DNA from: Acanthochromis polyacanthus
Taxonomy: Eukaryota; Chordata; Actinopteri; Pomacentridae
NCBI RefSeq assembly: GCF_021347895.1
Contig: NC_067132.1
Span: 27,187,757-27,251,756, forward strand
Length of the DNA: 64,000 nucleotides
Direction: 5' to 3'
Under the pieces are notes generated by a model, which had not been told where the DNA came from, did no database searches, and was given only the letters and a program-made list of their open reading frames with translations. Below are positions 46,197-55,440 of this stretch, one piece after another. Numbering within the stretch: position 1 is the first letter of the stretch; every line of letters begins with the position of its first letter. The position numbers were made by a program, and so were the translations under genes.

Positions 46197-46491
46197 CGAT
46201 GTCGGACATTTCAGGGACTCTGGCCATGTAGGGGTCCTTGGTGAAGCGCGGCTCGTTGTCATTGATGTCGTGGATCTTGATGATGAACTCGGACTCGCCC
46301 TCCAGCGCCTCGTTGGTGAAGCGGTTGACAGCTTTGGCGTGGAGGATGTAGTAGGCCTTCTCCTCGCGGTCCAGCCTCTTGGTGGCGTGAATGTCCCCCG
46401 ACTTCTCGTCTATCTTGAAAAGCGACCCGGCTCCCTCCCCGGTGAGGACGTACTTCACGTTGCCGTCTCCTCGGTCCGAATCCGAGTGAAG
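46197..46491 (-). CDS. cdh6: cdh6 exon 2: most of EC1
   Basis: Residues 78-175 plus one base of 176. Acceptor TCTTCCCAG at 46492, donor GTGCGT from 46196. [18 protein letters not shown] includes an RGD tripeptide at 84-86, also present in human CDH6, where it is reported as an integrin-binding site. [18 protein letters not shown] is the calcium-binding LDRE strand of EC1, and [11 protein letters not shown] (151-160) is the EC1-EC2 linker. The exon ends in VPEMSDIG, the start of EC2. Confidence 0.97.
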
Positions 46492-49314
46492 CTGGGAAGA
46501 AAAGAGGAAAAAAAACACACATTAAAAAAAACATGATCCCTGCAGCAAACAAACCACTTCCAGCAACAGTTTGTGGCATTTTCATTTTAATAAATTTCCA
46601 CTTTGCTGCTCTCTTATTGCTAATTGTTATAGCACAACAGTGATTCAAAGTCGGGTTTATGAAAGCTTTCACATTTGCTTAATTTGCTATTATGAACGGC
46701 AAAGTGTCAGCTAGCCTTTTACTGGGGAAAAATCTCGTTAGCGCCAGCAGAAATGGCACCAGTGAGCAGAAACCTCGTCTACAATAAAAAAAAAGAGAGA
46801 AGAAATAAAACATCAGAGCGCTGTGGCTGCCCTGCTTGAGTGACAGGTGATCTCTGAGAAGTGAAATGCAAAAAAAATACAGAAAAAAACACATCCAGGC
46901 AGTGAACACTTTGTACCAAAGATGTCAACAAAATCAAATTTCAAAGCTGAATCACAGCTTTCCACATAAGTATTTCTGATACACTGTGCACATATCGAGG
47001 ATCTGACCAATCTGGGCCTTGGCAAATAAACACTGACAGCTTTGATAAGTGTGTTTGGTGTTATTTAACAGATTCATATCATCTTTAGTAAACTGTCACT
47101 GCGTTGTTGACGCTACACATCCGTGGCTTCACCTCGTCTCCGTGAAATCCTGCCAAGGAGAAAAACACACAGTCGGAGCGCTTCTCCTTTTTTGAAAAAA
47201 ATGCTGCATTTACTGGTTATTGTTACATGCAGGTTTTTTTATTTTTTCCTTCCTCTCTACCGCAGGGCCACGGTGGCATTTTCACAGCGCTGTAAAACAG
47301 AATGCCAGTGGGTCGAAGTCAGTGAAGTACCAGCATGAGTGCGTCCGCCGCCTGCCAATCCCTGATGGATCAGCAACACGACCAACATGCCAGAAGACCA
47401 CGAGAGTCCACTTGTCTGCCGAGCTTCTCATTATTATTTGCTCCCCTCCCTCTCTATCTGTCTTCCTGTTTCATTTATTTGCATGAACAGCAGCTTAGCA
47501 TTGCTCTGACATTTTAATTCCGCTGCGAAATCCCCCCTCCAACATATTTATCTCAGAGAACTCATCAAAAGCTTGTCCGGTCTCTTCTCCCCTCCCACTG
47601 CTTTGCATGGCTACTTCCCGTTTCCCTCTGTTTTTTCTTTTTTTAATTTTAATAACCAAGGACATGCAAGGGGAGGTAAAAGGGCAGAAAAGAAGGGATG
47701 TTAGCAGACACGTCAAGCAATGCCATTTGAATGTTTGCCCTGATAAGTGGGCGTAATTCAGGGGTCCGCTATTGACACCTCATTAGCTCAAGAGTGTTTT
47801 TTGATTTGCCTGAATGATTTTTTCAGCCGCTGCCCATCAAGGCTGTTTGCTGGCTCCGGCGGTGGACAGACTGAGGGGGGATATTGTGCGTTGCAGCTGG
47901 GTCACGTGGGAGCACGCTGCAAAGTCTCCCTTCTCATCATATATTAAAAAGCTTTTCATCCCAGGTGCTCCGAAGCTTTACTAATTCATGCTGTTTTATC
48001 AGGGGCAAAGCTGGCACATGTGAGACGAACAGCTTTGTGGATTAGCATCTTTAACACTATTTTGTTCGCCTGCTTGAATGCTGGTGTAAAAAAAAAAAAA
48101 AAAAAAAAAAAAAGGACTGTTTTCATTCCTTTTTTTCTGTCTAACCGAGCCAGTTGAGTGTGTTGCAGATTTTAGTATGTTCGGATTAGTATCTAGAGTC
48201 GTTTCATTCACCCACTTGAATTCTGGTCAAAACAACCCATGCTTTTTGTGTTGTTGTTGTTGTTTTTTGCCTTATTTTCTCTGTCTAACCAAGCCAGGAG
48301 AATATTCTGCAGAATTTCTATTTGATTTCTGTTCTGCTTTACAGTACATGCTTCCAAACAGAGACTCAGTTGGCTGAAAACAATCCACTTCAACATTATT
48401 ATCTTTCTCCCGCTGTTATAGCTCCAATGTCCTTTTCTATGATTGTCTATCAAGCTGCCTATCTCTGCCGGCGCGACAATTCAGTTAATAACCGTCGACT
48501 CCTCTCCTTTCGGCTGAGATGTGAGATAGACAGTGTGACATATGCTGCGTCGACTGTCATTTCTATGGAAACCGAGAGATCTTATGGTGGCGCAGAGTTC
48601 CTCCTCGCTTCCCCCGAAGAATATTACGAAGTATTGAACCCCAGCGCCTGCTGCAGTGACCCCGTCTCTCCCAGTTGCCCACCTTGCTGGTGAGGAAAAT
48701 TTACTGCTGCCCTTCTACTCAAATTAAGAGGAGGGTGAAAGGAAAGAGAGAGGGAAAAAAACTCTCCCGGAAATCAATGTGGCAGCCCAACGTGCATTCA
48801 CAATGGCCCTCTGATCAATTTATATCGAAAATACAATTAAACTGTCACGGGGGTAGAAAAGGAAGCCACATGTGCAGTCGGTATGGTCACCAAGAAGCCC
48901 TGGCACGTCGATAGCTCGCCTTTTCTCCTCTGCCCTCCTGCGGTAGCAAATCGTAAAAAAAAAAAACGCCACAGAGTATGACGCTATGTCCATTAACATT
49001 CAAAGATGAAAAAAATAAAATATGCCATCTTATAAAGTCACTCTGTTAATGATAGAGAAGCAGATTGAGCCAGATGTGATGAATCAAACCACTATGTTTA
49101 AAACACACAGCTAGCTAGCTTAGCATAGCAATAATTATTTGATTTTCTTACCTTTAAGGCTTTTTTACATCACATTAATACTTTGTTTGTTATATTGGCA
49201 GCATTCAGCAACTTAGATAAAGGTCGCTTCATTTAGACACTATGCACAATGGTTTAGTATTTATCATACACCAGGTGATGTATCATGCAATTTAATGCAT
49301 TAAAAAAACAATCA

Positions 49315-49560
49315 ACCTTGTTACTGCAAGGAACGGCGGAGTTATGTGACGACCGGAGTAGTTTGTCTGTTAATCTGTCTGTGTGAAACATAACTCAAAA
49401 ACAGAGAAACAGATTTGGATGAAATTTTTAGGGAAGGTCAGAAATGACACAAGGACCAAGTGATTACATTTTAGCAGTGATGCGGCTTATAGTCTGGATC
49501 CATGGCTTTGTTAAAGATTTCCCATTGCCAGATATAGCAGCTGGCACAGCGTCGCTGTAA
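49315..49560 (+). repeat. Dispersed fish repeat (GGATGAAATTTTTAGGGAAGG family)
   Basis: ACTCAAAAACAGAGAAACAG, GATTTGGATGAAATTTTTAG and GGAAGGTCAGAAATGACACA in succession, followed by TGATGCGGCTTATAGTCTGG. I recognise this order from interspersed repeats of fish genomes. No coding capacity. Confidence 0.55.
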
Positions 49561-49599
49561 CCATGATGTGAACACTTGCTGGGTTTACATGGGACCTTT

Positions 49600-49800
49600 T
49601 GTTCCTCTCTAATTCAGAATAAAAGTTAATTCCGCTTTAAAATGTTCTTGTGAACACCTAATTCCGAATTTAAAAGTTCATTCCGAATAAACTTAATTCG
49701 GAATAATCTACCTGCTTTATTCCGATGTTCATTCCGAATAAACTAATTCCTGTGTAAGTTCTATCCCTGTATACAACTAATTCCGCTTTAGTTAATTCCG
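49600..49800. repeat. AATTCCGAATAAA cluster
   Basis: AATTCCG, ATTCCGAATAAACTTAATTC and CTAATTCCGCTTTA words recur about nine times in both orientations within 200 bp (for example 49620, 49668, 49690, 49733, 49790). It looks like the subterminal repeat region of a DNA transposon. Confidence 0.55.
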
Positions 49801-50289
49801 GTCATTCTGCGCATGCTTGGCTCCTCACATAGCGATGACGTAGCGACAATCTGCCATAGATATGTATAGAAGAGTAAATATGCGAGCGCGCTGTAGCAGC
49901 CGGCTAAGCGACGTGCCGACGAGGCGGCCATCTTGGAGGGGGCAAAGTTCCCATTCAAAGCAATGCATGTACATTGAAAATAAATCAGAATTTGCTCATT
50001 TCTCAACCCATTTTCGTGTGGTTTACTTTGTCAACGTCAAAACATGTACTATTAATAGAGAATATTTGATCTAAAAAACAATAACACAGAAAAAGGCTTC
50101 CTGCAAATGTAGCCAGCAATTTTAGTTCTCTTATTCTTTAGGTCCATAGGCCAGGGAATCTTTTAAGTTCAGCCATTACATATATAAATGTAAATACCTA
50201 GATACATAGAAAATGTTTTAAGATCAAAAGATTTAATTGTAAATTTAATATATTTCTTATTAATATGAATTTGTTATTATTTATTTATG

Positions 50290-50530
50290 CATCTCTCTCT
50301 AGGCTGTTATATACATATAACAAAGAGCTAGACGAGAACAGGATAGAATTTCTTGACACTTACAATAAACAACACAATTATTATTAATTATTTATTTTTT
50401 ATCTCTCTCTTTAGGATGACATATACATATAACAAGGAAATAAACTAAAACAGCATAGAATTTATTTACTTTTACAATAAACAACTTAAGTATTAATATT
50501 AATCATTGTTTAATATTTATTATTATTTTA
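50290..50530 (+). repeat. Direct repeat, unit about 117 bp
   Basis: TCTCTCTCTAGGCTGTTATATACATATAAC at 50293 (in parts) recurs as TCTCTCTTTAGGATGACATATACATATAAC at about 50403, each followed by ACAATAAACAAC and a TTAATTATTTATT-like stretch. A third TCTCTCTCTAGG start is near 50555. Confidence 0.7.
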
Positions 50531-50569
50531 TCATCCATCATTTAATTATTTCTTTCTCTCTCTAGGTTA

Positions 50570-50760
50570 GGGTTACAGTTAGTATTGGTGGTATTAATAG
50601 TAACTACTACTAGTGGTAGTACACTGACTACTGCTGCTGATACTGTCACTGCTACTACAACTCGTAATACTATTACAAATGCTGATACTACTTCTACGAC
50701 TCTAACGGCTATTTATACTACTGCTGTTGCTAGAATTTTTGGTATTACTATTACTGCTTG
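50570..50760 (+). repeat. Degenerate ACT trinucleotide tract
   Basis: ACTACTACTAGTGGTAGTAC, ACTACTGCTGCTGATACTG and ACTACTTCTACGACTC words show an interrupted three-base periodicity. It keeps an 87-codon frame open that is threonine-rich and not credible as a gene. Confidence 0.55.
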
Positions 50761-51213
50761 TACAGCTATACTACAGCTACTATTAATCGTCTGGTATTTG
50801 GTTGTCCAGCTGTTAGCTTGTGTTAGTGTTTTGCTAGTGGCTAAGTAGTTAGCTCTCATGGACTGGAAGCTCTCAACAAGATTTAATAATGAAAAAAGAG
50901 CCAAAAACTATTCTTACCGATGGAAAGTTATTCCAAGTTTCCTTGTCTCGATGGTCCGACGTAGTGTGCAACTGTATGCAGCGCAATGAGCTGGCATTCT
51001 TATTGTTTTAGTTTTCACGCCGTACATATCAATGGAAAACACTGAAACTTTGCCCCCACTAGCTTAGTGTCGCAGTAGGCACGCCGCTCAGAGGGGCGTG
51101 TCGTATCTACTGATTCATATCTATGCGAGCACGCAACAGAAGTAGTACGTCATTGTCGAGTTGCTGTTTCAAAACGACAATAAAAAAGCAAAGCGAAAAT
51201 CGTCCTTATTAGT

Positions 51214-51237
51214 CGGCTTCTTCTTCTTCTTCTTCTT
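51214..51237 (-). repeat. (GAA)n microsatellite at LINE 3' end
   Basis: Eight TTC triplets on the plus strand, i.e. GAA on the minus strand, directly at the end of the LINE tail. Such runs are the terminal repeats by which these LINEs prime insertion. Confidence 0.85.
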
Positions 51238-51518
51238 CTTGTTTTACGGCGGTTGGCATCCAGCTTCTTGGTGCATTACCGCCACCTTCTGTTCCGGAGT
51301 GTGGACCAGACAGTAGACTTACAGACTTTACCCGACCTAGTTCAAACTATCAAATCTACAAACACACACTACAAAGACCAAACAAAAACCCAAACAAACA
51401 AATAAACAAAAAAAAACAAAAAAAAACAAAAAACAAACAAAAAAAACCCTCTAACTTGCACTCTCCACACCAAAGCCAACTACCACCCCTTATTCCTATC
51501 ATTATCCCTACCTAACCA

Positions 51519-52075
51519 TCATATTCTATTATAAACCCCGGTCCCCTTTAAAAAATCCATCAGTGCCCTAACCTGTGCCCTCTCTTCCATACTTAGCAAC
51601 TCTTTCAGTGTAAATTCCTGCACCCCTAACTCCTTTATCCTATCCATCAGCTCCCCTCTCTGCACCTCATATCTTCTACACCTCAGAACTACATGTTCCA
51701 CCGACTCTTCCTCCTCCTGACAACCCTCACATAAACCAGTCTGGTGCTTCTCAATCAGTTTCAGTGTTTTATTTAGTGCACTATGCCCCAACCTTAACCT
51801 GGTCATCACACTCTCCTCCCTCCTGTATCCACTACTCACCCTCCCACCTCTGACACTCTTTTGTACCTGATACAGGTGCCTCCCTTTCTTCTCTCCATCC
51901 CACCTTTCTTGCCACACTGAGTTGCTTTTTTTCCCAGATAATACTTTTGATTTCTTTCTTGCTGATCCTCAGATGCATTTCTATTTTCCTTTTCAGTAAA
52001 GCTCTCTTGGCCAGATCATCAGCCCTCTCATTCCCCCTCACCCCTACATGTGCTGGTACCCACAGAAACTTTATT
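51519..52075 (-). pseudogene. LINE ORF2 C-terminal remnant (frameshifted)
   Basis: Two overlapping frames make up the remnant: the RNase H end plus a basic spacer to about 51860, and the GHS...zinc-knuckle part ending with the stop at 51519. In the second frame, the stretch ELMDRIKELGVQEFTLKELL looks helical. One indel explains the shift. Confidence 0.75.
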
Positions 52076-54461
52076 ATTAGTTGTCCCTCCATGCTGTTGT
52101 TAAAAAGAAATGCCGCGGCAAATGGAGTTTGTTTTCTTCCGGTAAACAGGGATACGTCACGTCCACTCCCTGTCCAATCAGAATCCTTTCCAACGCCCAA
52201 GCGTTAAAAGGCCATGTAATATTTATACGTCAGCTGCCTGTTAACGATCACATGATTGTGATCCTACTACAAATCCAACGCTGATGACTTACCAGGACTT
52301 ATCCGTCTGAAATGATACAAGGAACAATTGATTAAGTTGTCAGGTGTTTACGAGTCCCATGAATTCCTGCCGCCTGCTACATATTTAGGTCAGATGATTC
52401 CATATCCGTACGTAATGTACACATGCAAAACACACCTGTGCTCAGCCCAAGGTCATGTTTTTTATCCACTGAGAATGGCAGAAGTGCTTTTCTTGTTTTA
52501 CGTGTGTGACATTAATGTACGTTTATCAACAGTAAAATAAATATCTGTCTGATGCTGCAAGTATTTCATAAACTTAGAGGAAAGACTCCTACAAACCAAT
52601 GAAATCTGTCAAATCCAGATTAAATCAGTTATCATGAGTCTCACTAATTTGACCTGTTACAGACCCTGGACGTTCACTAGAGAGTTTGCAATAGATGTGA
52701 AACTGTGGGACAAAGTGAACAAAGGTTTTGTAATGTTGGCACTCTTTAGCTCCCTGTGAGGTTTTTAGACCAACAGATGTTGAAATGTGGGTAAAAAACC
52801 GCTTTTACGGAGAAGTGAGCAAGGTTCAGACATCAGGCTCATTCGTTTGGATGCTGTCAGGTTAGAAGAAGAGATTTGGTTGGCTTTATGCTGAGCTCAC
52901 CAGCTTCATATTTATCACCAAGACACAAGACTGATGTCAGTCTCCTCAAACGAGTGTTTCCCCAAATGTCAAATTGTTCTTTTAAAGCAACTTACTGTGT
53001 CAAACAGTTTTGTGATAATTTTCTCAAATTGCCGTCTGTATCCCGAGGGACAAAGGAAAAAGGGAAAGTTGCACTAAGTCACACTCACATCAAGAAAAAT
53101 GAAACTTGATTTCAGAGAATACTTGAAACGCACTGATTTGCATTGGAAACAGGTTGAACTGTTCTCCCGTTCTGAGAAAATAAGACTTCAAGGACTCAAT
53201 TGCATACAAAAAATGGCTTAAGAGGAGGATTTCTTAGCAGAGAATCAGCTGTGAAACAAACTATTAAGCAGTTACTTAAACCGTTCCATCGTGAAGAAAA
53301 TGCTACGTGTATATATATTTCAAAACCTTCCACTCAATTAGCCTCCTCTGCTTAGTGACACCACAATATTTCCAACAGTATGCATTTTCTCACAGGAGAA
53401 GATATTTATTTCTATTCCTACATGCTTCGTCTTTCAGTTTGAAGTGGGCTGAGAAGTGAAGTGGCACTCATCAGACATCTGCGCGTGAGAACTTAGAGGC
53501 GAGCCGTCTTTGTTTGTGAAATTAATCAGCTTCAAGTGCAGCAAATGTTAGCGCAGACTCGATCTGGCCGCCATTTGTGCTTCACTCGAGTTGGGCCAAA
53601 AAGATGGCACTGGAAATGGGCTGCTTAGGGCAATTAGCCAGTTAGCCTTTAAGGCCTTGTGTCCTGGCCTGTCGAGAACTGGCTGGCTTCTCTGTAGCCA
53701 GATGGTAGCCTCAGAGTGAGCACAAAAATAGCCCATCAAATGTCTGGTGATGTGTAAACTTGAGATATGCAGTCGGAGCTGCAGAGACTTAAAGGTGAAA
53801 TGTCAGCTCGGCAAACATACATTTCTATCTCGTGGACATCTGACATCTTTTGTTTTGTGTCTCATGCATCATGCATAAAACCCGGCATGATAGTTTAGAT
53901 TCTAATTATAGGCGGTTGTAAACAGTTTGTACTTACTTTGCTGCAGGATACTGTGGTCAGAGCTGTACACGAGGCTGTTTCTGATCATTTTTACACCCAG
54001 AGTCTTTAGTTTTGTCTGGTTTCCCAACACAAAACGAAACGTATGATGTATATTTATTCTCTGCCAGCCAAGAACAAATACTGCAGTCTGTTCCAGACAA
54101 AAATCCCCTTGTTTTGTCTTTTAAAATACTAAAGTTGAATATTTCTTGACTCCAAAGCAAAAAAAAAACATAAGATTGAAAACAATAAAATATAATGCAC
54201 AAGAAATCCTCGAAAATTGTGCAACTAAAGACTGTTTTGCTTTTCTGTAAGACATTTGAATAGAAATCACCCAACAAAACAAAATGAAATTTATTTTTCA
54301 AAAAGGCTATAAAGGCGTTCTAAATCTACCGACAGGACTGAAAGGCATGTTTTCTTTTTTTTTTTTAATGTTACACTACTTATTAGAAACTTTAAAACTT
54401 GAATTGTTAGATTCATTTTACCCTCTGCCATCCCTACCCCGATCCCAAATGTCTTTTCTTT

Positions 54462-54600
54462 TTTTCTTTTCTTCAAGACAGGCGCGCTGCTCTGTGGCGA
54501 TGCCCGAGCTGCCATTGGCAGGGCAGCTCGGAACCAAATTTCATCGTATATGAAAGTGTGCTATGACAATAAAGTTCTTCTGATTCTGATTCTGATTTTA
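54462..54600 (+). mobile_element. SINE/LINE 3' tail
   Basis: GAGCTGCCATTGGCAGGGCA, TTTCATCGTATATGAAAG and GACAATAAAGTTCTTCTGAT followed by three GATTCT units. The GACAATAAAG plus short tandem end is typical of L2-related tails in fish. The head of the element was not identified. Confidence 0.55.
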
Positions 54601-54644
54601 ATGGTCCTTGAACTACTCACCTGTGACTTCCTGCTTTATTGGAA

Positions 54645-54677
54645 TAAAGTCATTTTACTTTTCGTAAAATGACTTTA
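54645..54677. repeat. Perfect 14-bp hairpin
   Basis: TAAAGTCATTTTAC at 54645-54658 pairs exactly with GTAAAATGACTTTA at 54664-54677 over a five-base loop TTTTC. AT-rich stem; function unknown. Confidence 0.7.
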
Positions 54678-54851
54678 GTCTGCACGGCTCATTTTTTTTA
54701 AAAATTCAAAAATACATGGTTTGCAGTAACTACATTCTGTAAAAAAAAAAAAAAAAATGCAATCCTTGGTGCAACCGGAATGCTATAAGGGACTCAGTAG
54801 GAACCAATGAGACATGAGACAAAAACTGAAGAACTTTTTTATCGATATATG

Positions 54852-55209
54852 CACTACTATTCAAAAGTTTGGGGTCACCCAGACAATTTAATGTTTTCCA
54901 TGAAAACTCACACTTTTATCCATGTGTTAACATAAGTGCACAAGGGTTTTCTAATCATCAATGAGCCTTTCAACACCATTAGCTAACACAATGTAGCATT
55001 AGAACACAGGAGTGATGGTTGCTGGAAATGTTCCTCTGTACCCCTATATAGATATACCATTATAAATTTCCAGCTATAAGAGTCATTTAACGCATTTACA
55101 ATATCTAGACTAGATTTCTGATTAATTTAATGTCATCTTCAATGAAAAAAAGTTTTTCCTCCAAAAATAAGGAAATTTCTAAGTGACCCCAAACTTTTGA
55201 GCAGTAGTG
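54852..55209. mobile_element. Tc1-type MITE, 358 bp
   Basis: Terminal inverted repeats of 27 bp: CACTACTATTCAAAAGTTTG plus GGGTCAC on the left, and the reverse complement of the right end reads CACTACTGCTCAAAAGTTTG plus GGGTCAC, two mismatches. A TA follows the right end as Tc1-type insertion would leave. The interior has no coding capacity. I recognise these ends from a very common fish MITE. Confidence 0.9.
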
Positions 55210-55339
55210 TACATATAATGTATTTATTCCAAGTGTGTCACTTGGAAAAATCTGTTTTTTGTAAAATAAATATTCAAAGAAATTGAACTTCTGGGTTTTC
55301 TTGTGTTGTGATTTATCGTATTATAACTAGACAACATAT

Positions 55340-55440
55340 ATTTCTGAGTTCTCTCTATTTCTAGTCATGGTTTCTGTTTTCATAGAGGTGCAGGATTTTA
55401 TATTGCCGTGAAAAAATGAGTCAAAATGTGACTTGGAGTT
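55340..55440 (+). repeat. Dispersed copy of the 26.2-kb tandem unit
   Basis: TGAGTTCTCTCTATTTCTAG, TCATAGAGGTGCAGGATTTT and ATTGCCGTGAAAAAATGAG follow the same order as in the tandem repeat of intron 6. Confidence 0.6.

Larger units (their letters stand above)
49850..51135. mobile_element. Inverted-repeat-bounded block
   Basis: At 49850-49990 (plus) the words CATAGATATGTATAGAAGAG, GCGACGTGCCGACGAGG and GGGGGCAAAGTTCC occur. Read on the minus strand from 51135, CATAGATATGAATCAGTAGA, CCCCTCTGAGCGGCGTGCCT and GTGGGGGCAAAGTTTCAGTG occur in the same order. The arms thus face each other across about 1 kb that includes two 115-120-bp direct repeats (50290-50525) and a degenerate ACT-rich tract (50570-50760). 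A non-autonomous DNA transposon, or two opposed insertions, are the likely explanations. Confidence 0.45.
51214..52090 (-). mobile_element. 5'-truncated LINE with RNase H (I-like clade)
   Basis: Read on the minus strand: IIKFLWVPAHVGVRGNERAD is the C-terminal part of an RNase H domain. It is followed by a Lys-rich segment and then TRLRLGHSALNKTL and a C-x2-C...H-x4-C zinc-knuckle stretch (LCEGCQ, VEHVVLRC), the order seen in RNase H-bearing non-LTR retrotransposons of the I/R1 group. Only the 3' end of ORF2 is present; reverse transcriptase is missing. The frame shifts once near 51860-51900, so it is dead. The 3' end is GGTGGCGGTAATGCACC, GCCAACCGCCGTAAAACAAG and a run of eight GAA, a typical fish LINE tail. 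It lies in the same orientation as cdh6. Confidence 0.8.

Noticed and set aside
50585..50848. Threonine-rich 87-codon frame
   Set aside because: Product of a degenerate ACT trinucleotide tract inside a repeat-bounded block.
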